Source: Bacteroidales bacterium (GTDB lineage Bacteria > Bacteroidota > Bacteroidia > Bacteroidales > UBA4417). From it: 64,000 bases of DNA. Shown here one piece after another: positions 20,501-29,193 of the stretch. Position numbers and translations under genes: made by a program. The first letter of the stretch is position 1. Each line of letters begins with the position of its first letter. The notes beneath the pieces are model-generated. The model was given only the letters and a program-made list of their open reading frames with translations, was not told the DNA's origin and searched no databases. The stretch spans positions 62,001-126,000 of the forward strand of contig JADJGZ010000006.1 of the NCBI GenBank assembly GCA_016707785.1, written 5' to 3'.

Positions 20501-21812
20501 GATAAACGAAACGGCGCATTCCAAAACGTTCATCGTCAATAATGCCGTTTCCAAAATTTACACCATTGATTGCAGCAGCATTAACAAAAGTATAGATGGA
20601 ATCACCGGCCCCGTTTGGCAGACGCTGATAGGTTGAATCCTGGAAAACGATATCACAATCACCATTATAGGAAGGCCCTAGTTTACTGGCATCTTGTTTA
20701 AACGAAGGGTTATCAAAACCATCATTATCAATATATGGTCCCTGGAAAAAGTCAACACCAATGGCTGGGGGTTGTTCACCATATGCCCATGCCTGACCGT
20801 TACCGTCTTTAGGAGTTCCATTATAGCAATATCCCAATCCACGCATAACGTCGCAACCTACATAGTCATCGTTTGCATAACCAAGGTCGGTATCCACCCA
20901 TTGACTGAAGTAAGTGTTGGTAAGACGATAGGTAGAACGGTTTATAATTTCATAACTATAGAAAGTCATGTCATTGATTTCATCATTGGTAGCAAAAGCA
21001 AAGGCCTGCGCACGAATTTCAAAACCAATAGGTTGACCTGAGGTTTCTGTATGGATATTACCTTTATCATTAAATACCCACCATAGAGTAGCATCACCTT
21101 TGATAACCTGGTCGACGAGGATACCGTTTCCTTCAGCAGTTGAAGTTTTGGTGTGGCAAAGTTCATTGCTAACATCATAATAGGGGTAGTCACCATTAAG
21201 AGGATTATAATCACCATCGGCATCCCTGTCAAAGAATGGTGCCAGGTAGTAACTCTGGCCCAGTGTTACGTCTCCATGAGCAGGCCAGTTGGTTATGGAT
21301 GATGGAATCGTGTTTTTATAGGTTTCCCATATTGCAGGATCATCATAGGCTGCAAGGAAATCATCAACTTCCTGGCGGGTGATGTACCACATTTTATCAT
21401 AAGCAGCACAGGTTTGTTCAGTAACAGCTGCTGTTCCATCTGTTGTAAGAGGGCCGGGCCAATAGTCGACACCAACCTGGCGATACCTGTGAGCAGCCAG
21501 TTTCAACTGTCCGTTAGCATCAATACCCCCGATCCAGAGGGCTGCACTAAACATTGACATTTTCTTGGAACCTTTAGGGATTTCATATTGTGCATTTTCA
21601 AAATCCCACCACATATCGCCCCCGGTATTGATACGGGTACGTACATTATTGAGTTCAAGGTATTTGAAGTTTGCTCCCGGCAAGCAACCGGCAGCCGTTG
21701 ATTTTATGATGGAAGTACTCCCTGATTTCAGGTGAACTTGCTCAGCATGTACTGTGATGGCTAGCGCAAGGCTTAGGACTATCACCGGCAAAATACGGAA
21801 TGTATTTTTCAT
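17571..21812 (-). CDS. Large secreted protein with FlgD/T9SS-like C-terminal domain
   Basis: I prefer ATG 21812 (MKNTFRILPVIVLSL) because it begins a clean signal peptide; the frame is open to 21854. It gives about 1,413 residues. No named domain was recognised in the first 1,250 residues, which include an N-terminal segment with NVRTRINTGGDMWWDFENAQ, WIGGIDANGQLKLA and later TFYSYEIINRSTYRL. The last about 100 residues (INIVPNPYNGYSPYE, RCTITIYSTGGSVIRTF, GIPVAGGVYIIHVKVP) match the FlgD-Ig/T9SS type A sorting fold. It sits between the TonB-dependent receptor and the PorV-like gene in one operon. The likely role is a surface partner of that receptor, but no function can be assigned from sequence. 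Confidence 0.75.
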   Translation of the reverse strand: MKNTFRILPVIVLSLALAITVHAEQVHLKSGSTSIIKSTAAGCLPGANFKYLELNNVRTRINTGGDMWWDFENAQYEIPKGSKKMSMFSAALWIGGIDANGQLKLAAHRYRQVGVDYWPGPLTTDGTAAVTEQTCAAYDKMWYITRQEVDDFLAAYDDPAIWETYKNTIPSSITNWPAHGDVTLGQSYYLAPFFDRDADGDYNPLNGDYPYYDVSNELCHTKTSTAEGNGILVDQVIKGDATLWWVFNDKGNIHTETSGQPIGFEIRAQAFAFATNDEINDMTFYSYEIINRSTYRLTNTYFSQWVDTDLGYANDDYVGCDVMRGLGYCYNGTPKDGNGQAWAYGEQPPAIGVDFFQGPYIDNDGFDNPSFKQDASKLGPSYNGDCDIVFQDSTYQRLPNGAGDSIYTFVNAAAINGVNFGNGIIDDERFGMRRFVYHNNSNSGVPSYMWDPDVASQYYQFLRGFWRDNTQMLYGGNAHVSSGATGPACYFMFPNETDICNWGTRGLVPNPKKWTEVTAGNQPQDRRFMESAGPFTLEPGAVNYITVGIPWARAVSGGPEASVKLLQSVDDKCQMLFDNCFKVISGPNAPDLTIRELENKLIVYISNRKANDAGNNFHEGYAELDPRIQPPPGEIWDPYYKFEGYKVYQLKNSNVTIADIENDELARQVFQCDVKNGVSRLVNFTFDQLLGASVPTEEVNGSNQGIVHSFELTKDAFTGNDLVNHIQYYYLAVAYAHNNYKDFIPTVAENLNGQKQPYLPGRKNIKVYTGIPHVPIGPVAFKGDYGQEVEITRTSGQGNGGNILELSDATIAEILSKSPADSINVYGSPNYPIAYNATYKLGSGPIKVKVIDPLNVKDGNYTVALDSMFSILVPVGSRDTAMPTTRWRLIDNETGTVYRSDTTIDLQNEQLFIDLGLSVMMSQTLYPGIYEPESGKYAPILPNNGIQEGSVEYADPENPWLFFIPDIDGGGALNWIRSGNQTADDARENDWDAPDKPFDPDQNYEKLLGGTWSPYLLVASSKQDTAGLAYGEPIAKLSKNSSYFSDLASVDIVFTDDKTKWTRCPVIEMCPYSDLAEGNAKQFDLRAHRSVNQEGDTNVSNTDPAMNSDYISTHGMGWFPGYAINIETGERLNMIFGEDSHLTDDNGNDMIFNPTSTVFDDQGRAVFGGKHYLYIMSHTSGKENRISLPPTSPIKAADLNFPAYDAGAFFVKEMKRAFTVAVYAKQLRAYLFGNAMWTSIPMANPASPWLSSDVKIKLRITKPYARYYSEPMTGEFVANHNQNNFWPMYNFSTKAVTTVTDSTEKSVSDLDKINIVPNPYNGYSPYEVNQLDNRVKIVNLPQRCTITIYSTGGSVIRTFNKDESKTYIDWDLKNFAGIPVAGGVYIIHVKVPEVGEKVIKWFGAMRPIDLNAF

Positions 21813-21859
21813 TGTATATGCGTGTTTTTTCGTTATTGTTCTTAAAGTGCTCATAATGA

Positions 21860-24800
21860 TTAGAAGTTAAGGCCAACGCCAAGACGGATCATTCGGGGCG
21901 AACTGTAGTTGTAAGGACTGTTCACACGGATCCTGTAAAAGTCGATGTAGGATTGAGTATCCAACTGTGAATTGATCTGGGCCTGGTATTCTGCAGCTGC
22001 CAGGTAACCGTCATCATCCGGGTTCCCTGTTGCAGAATATACGCTCATGATGTTTCTGGAGTTAAGGATATTGAGCACCTGTAGATAAACGTTTAGGTAA
22101 TATTCCTTTACGTTGCCATTGTCATCCTTCTTTGAAGATAAAGTGAAGTCTTTGTCGAGACGTCCATCAAGCCTGAATGAGCCAGGCAGGCGGGAACCAT
22201 TGATGGAACCCTGAATAATTCTGGCTGTTCCCAATGGTGAAATCAGGCTTGAACGGGTATAAGGGGTTCCCGATCCGCCATTCATTGTAATATTGAAACC
22301 TGCATTCTTAAAGATTTGTTTTCCACCTACTACCGGACCATTGTAATCCTTGCCTTCAGCATAACGGAAGTCGATATTGACATTAAAAGCATGACGACGG
22401 TCATAGTCATAAGGGATCAAAGTACGAAGGTTAGGCTGTCCTGAACGGATCAATCCTGATGAAGTTTCAGCACTTGAACCGGTTCCGTTTGCAAACTGCA
22501 GGGTATAACTGGCCCTTACGCGGGTGTTGGTAGTTCTGCGTAGGTCATAGGAAACAGTTAAACCTTTAACAGTTCCAAAGTCGATATTACCATATGAATA
22601 ATAGGTCTTAGGATATGCCCCGGTATAACGGAAACTCTGGATCTGATCACGGAACTCACGATAGAACCCGGATATGTTGATGGAAGAAGAGTTGGAGACC
22701 TTCTGCTGAAATCCAAGTTCATAATCTACCGTGCGTTCTGGCTTCAGGTTGGGATTATTCATAGTTGGGTTACCCTGAACAGCCCAGAATAAGTAATCCA
22801 GAGGACTGAAAGTAGAATTTGTTTTTGGGCGTTGAGTCAGAACATCGTAGTGAGCATAGAATAATGCTTCATCAGAGATGGGGAATGAGAATGAAATACG
22901 CGGCATTACGGTCCATTGAGGATCATAATCAGCGAATGATGCACCTGTGATTTCCTTTGAAGTAGGATCAACAAGGTAAGGTGCAATTCCGTTTCCGGCA
23001 TCCAGTTTTTCAAGTGGGTTTAGAACAACAGAACCATTGGCATCATACCAGTTTGAACCATCGCGGTAACCTGTGATACGTGTTGGATTAGTGATGTTGT
23101 CAACATAAACGACATATTCGCTTCCCATTGAGGAAGGAATAGGTCCGAGGTTAGTCACTTCACCCACTGTTTTTGCAGGATAAAGAGTATATGGATCTTT
23201 CAACACACTCTGATTGGCATCGAAACGGTCGAAGCGAAGTCCTACGTTAAATACCAGGTCATCAAATGAGAATTTATCCTGGATGTAACCTGCCATATAA
23301 ATAGGTTCAAAAGGAGCAATTTCGCGCTTATAATTTCCATTTGCATCTTTCTCCTGGTAGAAATCCTGGATGCTGGGTTTACCCGTCAGACGATTACCAT
23401 AATAATCGTAACCCCTGGCAAAGGCAATTGAATTACCATCATTCAGCAATTCATCAGGACTGAATAGGTCTACTGATAATGGTTTGCTGAGTGTAATTGT
23501 ATGCATTTGGTTGTCCTGATCGTAGTAATTAATTGATTGGGTATTGATATCATATGAATTGATATCAACCCAATCGGTACCATTTACAGGAAGTCCCATT
23601 AATGTTCTGATATTCTTGTCGAAAGCACGTTGTGAGGTTCCGTCATACAAACGACGATAATCAGTAGTAAGTATTTCCTGTCCAAACAGCGTTTGATTGT
23701 AATTAATTGGGTTGTTAAGATCCAGCTGAATAATATGTGAGTTGGCTAATTGGTACATAATTGGCCAGAATGCAGCAGGAGCATAACTATAGGAACTTGC
23801 GGTGTACCTTTCAAAAGTAAACCCGAGTTTAAGTTCATGGTTCCCCACATCAGCTGAGAGATTCAGTGTAGCTGTAACCTGTCGTTGGTCACTGATGGCA
23901 TAGCCTGCCTGGGAATTGCCGGGGGCAGAGAACAACCCATAAACACCACCTCCGAATACACCATTGGGAGTGTAGCCATTCAAAAGCCCACCACCGAGGT
24001 AGATATTGTCAAAATTATCATAATGACCAAATGTCTGTCCTTCGTAGAGTGCATAATAATTGGATGTATAGTTTGCCATTACCGGGTTGAGTTCAGCCCT
24101 TTGATAAGTGATCAGGGTATCCCTGTAACCATTCATCACCAGTCGGAAACCTGCCACCTGGTTTGTATCTTCAACAAAATCGTAACCTTTTTCTTTATAG
24201 GTGTCGAATTTGCCGATATAGCCATATCCAAAGAGATTATCTTTTAATTCTGCATCTTCTGTTTTGCCATAAATGCTGGTATAGTCGGCTTGCAGACTGT
24301 AATAAACGTTTTTAATCAGGCTTTTGCTTTCTTTATCGGCTGGGAAACGTTGAGTATATCTTCCAAATACACGCCACGTATTTCCGGTTGAAAGCGAATT
24401 CCTGTTATAATTGAATATTGAATGGAACCAGTTATAGTTATGGTAGTTGTATGCATTATAGGATCCTCCGAATGTTAAAGTGGAATATTTACCACTTTTA
24501 ACGTCCAGTTTAAGGGAGGTATTAAGGTTGAATTCATTCGAATTAAGAGTAGATTTCAATTCTTCAAGGTCTTCCATATGGATGAACTCTGCATTCTGAA
24601 ATGAACCAAATCCTGACGGAGAAATGCGTAACGGATTTTTTTCGAGTTCTTCTAAAATGTCATCTTTTACTTTGTACATCCCCAAGGCCAGAGGAGATCC
24701 ATCCTTTTTATATTCAAGGTCGGCAGCAACAAAGTATCCGAGTACCGAATAAGTTTTATCCTTATTCCAAAAGATAGGACCTGTAAAGTTTACACCGGCA

Positions 24801-25546
24801 CGGTTGTAACCATAAGGATCAAGGAATTCAGAAGTCTGAAGTTCCAATCCACCCCCAAATTTCCTGGATGGTCCTTTGGTGGTAACATTAATAATACCCC
24901 CGGTGGCATCGCCGTATTGGGCGGGCACTCCACCAAGAATAACCGATACCTGTTCAATGGCTGATTCAGGGAGGCTGCTCGAACCTCTCACGCGGATTCC
25001 ATCGATATACATAACGTTTCCATCTTCACGCTGTCCACGCATACTGCCAATTTCACCGTCACGTGAGAAAACACCACCCACTGATGCTGCTACGGCCGAA
25101 ACATTCCGGCTGGGCATCTTTGATATTTCCTCGGAAGTGATGTTAGCACCAGATGTAGTGTTGTCCTTGCTGATCAAAGGAATTTTATAATCCACTACTT
25201 CATAAGTCTGGAGTTCCGTGGCTGTGGATTCCATTTCGATGTTCTGGAATTCAATTTTTTCCGACCGTAGAACAAATCCCCGGATCAACACTGGCTTGTA
25301 TCCAACGTTGGAAGCCTTGATGTCGTACTTACCAGGATTCAGTGGCTTGATGGTGTATTCACCATTGATGTCGGAGGATGTACCACCAGCCTGTGTTCCA
25401 TTGTTTTCCACGATGATGTTGGCAAACGGAATAGGCTCTTTGGTGGCTTTGTCAAGAATCTTTCCTTTCAGAGCCCCCGACTGGGAGAATACTGTCATGC
25501 TGGCTGAAAAAAGCAAGACGATGACAATGAGTAAGTTTCTTACCAT
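21860..25546 (-). CDS. TonB-dependent outer-membrane receptor
   Basis: 1,228 residues. A signal peptide (ends MTVFSQ) is followed by a CarboxypepD-regulatory-like domain (GALKGKILDKATKEPIPFAN ... NVGYKPVLI), then a plug domain (EEISKMPSRNVSAVAASV, SMRGQREDGNVMYIDGIRV, ILGGVPAQYGDATGGIINV) and a long beta-barrel ending in MIRLGVGLNF with a terminal Phe. It is built like a TonB-dependent transporter, but the next gene is not a SusD, so the classical SusCD glycan system is not indicated. It is the first gene of an operon with the 1,413-residue protein and the PorV-like barrel. The substrate is unknown. Confidence 0.93.
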   Translation of the reverse strand: MVRNLLIVIVLLFSASMTVFSQSGALKGKILDKATKEPIPFANIIVENNGTQAGGTSSDINGEYTIKPLNPGKYDIKASNVGYKPVLIRGFVLRSEKIEFQNIEMESTATELQTYEVVDYKIPLISKDNTTSGANITSEEISKMPSRNVSAVAASVGGVFSRDGEIGSMRGQREDGNVMYIDGIRVRGSSSLPESAIEQVSVILGGVPAQYGDATGGIINVTTKGPSRKFGGGLELQTSEFLDPYGYNRAGVNFTGPIFWNKDKTYSVLGYFVAADLEYKKDGSPLALGMYKVKDDILEELEKNPLRISPSGFGSFQNAEFIHMEDLEELKSTLNSNEFNLNTSLKLDVKSGKYSTLTFGGSYNAYNYHNYNWFHSIFNYNRNSLSTGNTWRVFGRYTQRFPADKESKSLIKNVYYSLQADYTSIYGKTEDAELKDNLFGYGYIGKFDTYKEKGYDFVEDTNQVAGFRLVMNGYRDTLITYQRAELNPVMANYTSNYYALYEGQTFGHYDNFDNIYLGGGLLNGYTPNGVFGGGVYGLFSAPGNSQAGYAISDQRQVTATLNLSADVGNHELKLGFTFERYTASSYSYAPAAFWPIMYQLANSHIIQLDLNNPINYNQTLFGQEILTTDYRRLYDGTSQRAFDKNIRTLMGLPVNGTDWVDINSYDINTQSINYYDQDNQMHTITLSKPLSVDLFSPDELLNDGNSIAFARGYDYYGNRLTGKPSIQDFYQEKDANGNYKREIAPFEPIYMAGYIQDKFSFDDLVFNVGLRFDRFDANQSVLKDPYTLYPAKTVGEVTNLGPIPSSMGSEYVVYVDNITNPTRITGYRDGSNWYDANGSVVLNPLEKLDAGNGIAPYLVDPTSKEITGASFADYDPQWTVMPRISFSFPISDEALFYAHYDVLTQRPKTNSTFSPLDYLFWAVQGNPTMNNPNLKPERTVDYELGFQQKVSNSSSINISGFYREFRDQIQSFRYTGAYPKTYYSYGNIDFGTVKGLTVSYDLRRTTNTRVRASYTLQFANGTGSSAETSSGLIRSGQPNLRTLIPYDYDRRHAFNVNIDFRYAEGKDYNGPVVGGKQIFKNAGFNITMNGGSGTPYTRSSLISPLGTARIIQGSINGSRLPGSFRLDGRLDKDFTLSSKKDDNGNVKEYYLNVYLQVLNILNSRNIMSVYSATGNPDDDGYLAAAEYQAQINSQLDTQSYIDFYRIRVNSPYNYSSPRMIRLGVGLNF

Positions 25547-25790
25547 AAACTGTGGTTTAATGTTGCATTAAGTATATGAATGAGCAAACCTGAAAAAGCA
25601 AGTAAAAGTAGAAAGAAAACTATTTGCGAAACAAGGATTTTCCCCTGGATCGCAAAAAAATTAAATTTTGTTAAACAGCGCGATAATACAATAATATATT
25701 GTAAATAGCAGCCTGTCCCAAAATTCATAAAAGGCATTAAATGAGCTCAATAGCATAATTTATTTTTTCTATTTTTGCCCAAAAAGATTG

Positions 25791-25798
25791 CAAAGATA
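25791..25798 (-). promoter_or_regulatory. -7 box for the TonB-receptor operon (minus strand)
   Basis: Read on the minus strand it is TATCTTTG (TAnnTTTG). It lies 245 bases before the receptor ATG at 25546, giving a leader of about 240 bases whose content is AT-rich and without a clear fold. Confidence 0.45.
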
Positions 25799-25965
25799 GC
25801 GAAAAAATCGATAGATTTGACAATTAAATATGTGTTCTACCCCTTTATATCGCTGAAATCCCTTATACTTTATGGTGTTCCAGTTCAAAACCTGGAAATT
25901 ATGCTTCAAATTGAAGATCATCAAGTACATATTACTCCGCAATTTTATACTTATTGACCTTATAA

Positions 25966-26232
25966 TTCACTTTAGTCACTCTAGTTCACTTTAGCTCACT
26001 TTAGTCACTTTAGCTCACTTTAGTTCACTCTAGGCACTTTAGCTCACTCCAGCCACCCAAACCCCGTCGGGTCCTGCAGACCCCGCCGGGTTTTTCGAAT
26101 CCAGGAAATCAACACTTTCCAATTAACTTTAGCTCACTCTAGCTCACTCTAGTTCACTTTAGCTCACTCTAGCTCACTCTAGTTCACTTTAGTTCACTCT
26201 AGCTCACTTTAGCTCACTTTAACTCACTTCAA
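25966..26232. repeat. Two arrays of a 10-base repeat around a GC-rich palindrome
   Basis: Array 1 (25966-26052) has nine units of YTCACTYTAG, of which three are nine bases long. Array 2 (26124-26232) has eleven units, ten of them exactly ten bases, with the triplet CTCACTCTAG, CTCACTCTAG, TTCACTTTAG repeated once. Between them is an imperfect inverted repeat (arms 26059-26073 and 26079-26093, 12 of 15 pairs). It lies between the divergent receptor operon and ahcY. Function unknown. Confidence 0.85.
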
Positions 26233-26360
26233 CCCGTTATTACTTTTCAGCAAAAAAAAGATTAACTATCATAGATTCAGGACTTGAGGCAATTCAATCT
26301 TAATCAAGGAGTTCCTACGAACATGAAACCTGAATTGGAAAATGATCATTAAAAAAATAC

Positions 26361-26368
26361 TACTTTTG
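26361..26368 (+). promoter_or_regulatory. -7 box for ahcY
   Basis: TACTTTTG fits TAnnTTTG, 24 bases before the ATG. A TTG at 26335-26337 could serve as the upstream element, though its spacing of 23 bases is a little long. Confidence 0.55.
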
Positions 26369-26392
26369 CAAATTCTAAATTTAATCTAAAAC

Positions 26393-27814
26393 ATGGAACA
26401 AATATTGACAGATACTGACTTATCTTATAAGGTCAGTGATATTAAACTTGCTGAATGGGGTCGCAAGGAGATAGAAATCGCCGAAAAAGAGATGCCGGGT
26501 TTAATGGCAATCAGACGTAAGTATGCAGCTGAAAAACCTTTAAAAGGAGCCAGGATCACAGGATCTCTGCATATGACTATTCAAACTGCAGTATTGATTG
26601 AAACACTGGTTGAACTGGGCGCTGATGTTCGTTGGGCTAGCTGTAATATTTTCAGTACACAGGATCATGCTGCCGCTGCTATTGCTGCTGTTGGAATCCC
26701 TGTTTTCGCATGGAAAGGTGAATCACTCGATGAATATTGGTGGTGTACCTACATGGCTTTAAGCTTTCCCGGTGGAAAAGGACCTAACCTGATTGTTGAC
26801 GATGGTGGTGATGCTACATTATTAATACACAAAGGATTTGCAGCCGAGAAAGATTCATCTTTACTCAAAGTTGCTGCCTCCAGCATCGAAGAGGAAAGTA
26901 TTTTGAAAGTTCTTCGTGAATGCATTGTTGAGAATCCCGGTAAATGGCATCAGGTGGTATCAGAATGGAAGGGTGTTTCTGAAGAAACAACCACTGGCGT
27001 TCACAGGCTTTACCAAATGATGGAAAAAGGTGAACTCCTGATTCCTGCTATCAATGTGAATGATTCTGTTACAAAATCAAAATTTGATAACCTCTATGGC
27101 TGCCGCGAATCACTTGCTGATGGTATTAAGCGTGCCACTGATGTGATGCTTGCCGGAAAAGTGGTTGTTGTTTGTGGATATGGAGACGTTGGCAAAGGTT
27201 GCGCAAAATCTATGAGGGCATATGGATCCAGGGTTATCGTCACCGAGATCGATCCTATCTGTGCGCTGCAAGCTGCTATGGAAGGCTTTGAAATCACTAC
27301 CATCGAGGATGCACTTACTGAAGGCAATATCTATGTGACCACTACCGGTAACAAGGATGTTATCACTGTTGAGCATATGTCGAAGATGAAAGACCAGGCC
27401 ATTGTTTGCAATATCGGCCATTTTGATAATGAAATCCAGGTAGATAAACTGAATAGTTATCAAGGTGTTAAACGTACTGAGATCAAACCTCAGGTGGATA
27501 AGTATGAATTTGCTGATGGCCATGCCATATTCCTTCTCGCTGAAGGCAGACTCGTTAACCTGGGTTGTGCCACAGGCCACCCCAGTTTCGTAATGAGTAA
27601 TTCATTCTCAAACCAAACACTGGCTCAGCTTGACCTTTGGAAAAACAGCTATGAAGTTGGAGTTTACAGGCTTCCAAAATACCTCGATGAGGAAGTAGCC
27701 CGTTTACATCTTGAGCAGTTAGGTGTCAAACTTACCAAATTAAGCCCGGAACAGGCTGCTTATATTTCAGTCCCAGTAGAAGGCCCTTATAAACCGGATC
27801 ATTACAGGTATTAA
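26393..27814 (+). CDS. ahcY: Adenosylhomocysteinase
   Basis: 473 residues. The substrate domain contains [16 protein letters not shown] and [16 protein letters not shown]; the NAD-binding loop is CGYGDVGKG (Gly262 onward); the C-terminal tail KPDHYRY contributes to the NAD site of the neighbouring subunit. It hydrolyses S-adenosylhomocysteine to adenosine and homocysteine, feeding the MetH encoded just downstream. It has its own promoter and a strong terminator, so it is not in the metH transcript. No SAM/SAH riboswitch is seen in its short leader. Confidence 0.97.
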   Translation: MEQILTDTDLSYKVSDIKLAEWGRKEIEIAEKEMPGLMAIRRKYAAEKPLKGARITGSLHMTIQTAVLIETLVELGADVRWASCNIFSTQDHAAAAIAAVGIPVFAWKGESLDEYWWCTYMALSFPGGKGPNLIVDDGGDATLLIHKGFAAEKDSSLLKVAASSIEEESILKVLRECIVENPGKWHQVVSEWKGVSEETTTGVHRLYQMMEKGELLIPAINVNDSVTKSKFDNLYGCRESLADGIKRATDVMLAGKVVVVCGYGDVGKGCAKSMRAYGSRVIVTEIDPICALQAAMEGFEITTIEDALTEGNIYVTTTGNKDVITVEHMSKMKDQAIVCNIGHFDNEIQVDKLNSYQGVKRTEIKPQVDKYEFADGHAIFLLAEGRLVNLGCATGHPSFVMSNSFSNQTLAQLDLWKNSYEVGVYRLPKYLDEEVARLHLEQLGVKLTKLSPEQAAYISVPVEGPYKPDHYRY

Positions 27815-27874
27815 TCATTTTGATTCAGAGATACCAGCTTCCTTAGAAGTTGTAACTTTCTGAAGATAAAACAA

Positions 27875-27923
27875 AGAGCGCAAATCCAGGAGATGCTGAA
27901 TCTCAGGTTTGCGCTCTTCTTTT
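27875..27923 (+). terminator. Terminator after ahcY
   Basis: A 10-bp perfect stem (AGAGCGCAAA / TTTGCGCTCT) with an inner stem (GAGAT / ATCTC) ends in a T-rich run, about 60 bases after the ahcY stop. Confidence 0.8.
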
Positions 27924-28021
27924 ATGAAAGCTAAATCTTAATTTCTGATCTATAACTAATCTATACGCTGCATCCAAAGGATTCAGAGCATCAAACACAA
28001 GTCATAAAACAATAAATGGGA

Positions 28022-28435
28022 TTAATTATAGATCCTGAGTGTCTCTCCGTCAAAACTGTAATTATAGTTCATTAGCGTATAAGGAGAAGGGCCATCACCC
28101 ATAGGGCTGCCATCTAACAGCAGATAGGTGGATCCACAGCAGGTATCAGTGGCAGTAATATTATCCGGATTTACAATTACCCTGGCATTTGGATTCTCGG
28201 GGTCGTAGGGACAGCATCGCTCATAAACCCTGAAATCGGTCATTGATAAACGATAGACAATAATTCCGCGATATCCGGCATTCAGATACCTGTAATCAGA
28301 AACTGAGATAAAGTGCATTGAGTTGGGATAGATCTCCTCATAAACATTTACATAAGGAATATCAGGCTGATTATCCTTATCGCATGACAGGGTCGTAAAT
28401 AGAATAATGATAAGAACCAGGAAAGCAATCCGCAT
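28022..28435 (-). CDS. Small lipoprotein with a Rieske-like fold lacking the His ligands
   Basis: The start is placed at ATG 28435 (MRIAFLVLIIILF), giving 137 residues; the frame opens at 28462. A lipobox (FTTLSC) predicts a lipoprotein. The C-terminal half follows the Rieske layout: a first cysteine loop (YERCCPYDPENP), a second loop (DTCCGSTYLLLDG) and a Pro-rich segment (GDGPSPYTLMNY) then a final strand (GETLRIYN). In true Rieske proteins these loops read CxH and CxxH; here the His positions are Tyr and Gly, so a 2Fe-2S cluster of the normal type is unlikely. Similar small lipoproteins are familiar in Bacteroidota; their role is not known to me. Confidence 0.7.
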   Translation of the reverse strand: MRIAFLVLIIILFTTLSCDKDNQPDIPYVNVYEEIYPNSMHFISVSDYRYLNAGYRGIIVYRLSMTDFRVYERCCPYDPENPNARVIVNPDNITATDTCCGSTYLLLDGSPMGDGPSPYTLMNYNYSFDGETLRIYN

Positions 28436-28545
28436 TGGCTGAATAATTATTATGTATTTCAAACGTTGTAAAAATAGTGATTATTTTGCGGCAGCAATAA
28501 TTAAAGGTTTGTCATTGCCGCTAATCCTTATTTCTGTAAAAATTT

Positions 28546-28857
28546 ATGAATAGATTATCTGATAATATGTCAAAGACCAGGTTCAGTTTTATCTTCATCC
28601 TGCTTATTGGATTCCTGATATTGTCCACAACCGGATGTGGGTGGATCCGCCCAAGTAGTCAGCGAAAAGTGGAAAAGAAGCAGGAACAGGCCCAAAAACA
28701 GGCAGATAAAGAATATGATAAAGCCAGGGAAGGGCATATCAAAAAGCAGAATAAAGAAACCCGGAAAATGATGAAGCGAACGAAAAAGAAAGCTGAATCA
28801 GTGAATAAATACAAGAAAAGAAATACCTTCTTTCTTTTCAGGAAGAAGTGCTATTAG
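28546..28857 (+). CDS. Small Lys-rich lipoprotein, hypothetical
   Basis: 103 residues with a hydrophobic leader and lipobox (LSTTGC). The mature part is highly charged (KVEKKQEQAQKQADKEY, KKQNKETRKMMKRTKKKA) and likely helical. ATG 28567 (MSKTRFSFIF) is an equally good start. No family recognised. It is divergent from the Rieske-like lipoprotein and ends before the metH leader. Confidence 0.6.
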   Translation: MNRLSDNMSKTRFSFIFILLIGFLILSTTGCGWIRPSSQRKVEKKQEQAQKQADKEYDKAREGHIKKQNKETRKMMKRTKKKAESVNKYKKRNTFFLFRKKCY

Positions 28858-28911
28858 GCCCTCTTATAAGAACAAATTAACAGTTTTAACGTTATTTACC
28901 AGTAATTTACC

Positions 28912-28919
28912 TATTTTTG
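28912..28919 (+). promoter_or_regulatory. -7 box for the SAM-riboswitch/metH transcript
   Basis: TATTTTTG fits TAnnTTTG. Transcription would start near 28926, giving a leader of about 265 bases that contains the whole aptamer. Confidence 0.65.
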
Positions 28920-28978
28920 CAATATCAGACAATTCCTTTCTGCCATGTGTCGCATCGCGATCATGAAGTCAAGGTGTT

Positions 28979-29089
28979 TGAATTATAAAGAAGAGGGGAG
29001 AGACCAGGCTCAACGAACCTCTGGCAACCGCGGACCTAATCTGAAAGGTGCCAATACCTGTTCCCTGTATCGGGGAAACTTATAATTGA
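28979..29089 (+). ncRNA. SAM riboswitch (SAM-I type) aptamer
   Basis: The sequence shows the class core: GAGACCAGGCTC, then CTCTGGCAACC, then AAAGGTGCCAATACC. A closing P1 stem pairs 28981-28988 (AATTATAA) with 29080-29087 (TTATAATT), and a terminal hairpin is formed by TTCCC / GGGGAA near 29061-29077. It lies directly in front of metH and metF, the expected targets. I could not identify a clear terminator or anti-terminator in 29090-29190, so the expression platform may act on translation. Subclass (SAM-I versus the SAM-I/IV variants) is not decided from the sequence alone. Confidence 0.9.
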
Positions 29090-29193
29090 AGCACACATGT
29101 TCCCTTTTTTAACAGAACTAGTTGTGTATAAGTAGTGCCGCATGCTTACTTTTTGCATGTTGGATTATTATATATATATAATGACATGAAAAT

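Noticed and set aside
21860..25546. SusC/SusD-type polysaccharide utilisation locus
   Set aside because: The receptor's partner at 17571 has no SusD features, and no glycoside hydrolase, sulfatase or regulator typical of such loci lies near.
25775..25957. 60-residue plus-strand frame
   Set aside because: It starts inside a TATTTTTG sequence and has no family resemblance; the surrounding region is the promoter area of the minus-strand receptor operon.
25966..26232. A CRISPR array
   Set aside because: The repeat unit is 10 bases with no spacers of constant length and no cas genes nearby.
29090..29190. Terminator in the SAM riboswitch expression platform
   Set aside because: A T6 run occurs near 29105 but no convincing stem precedes it, so I do not call it.
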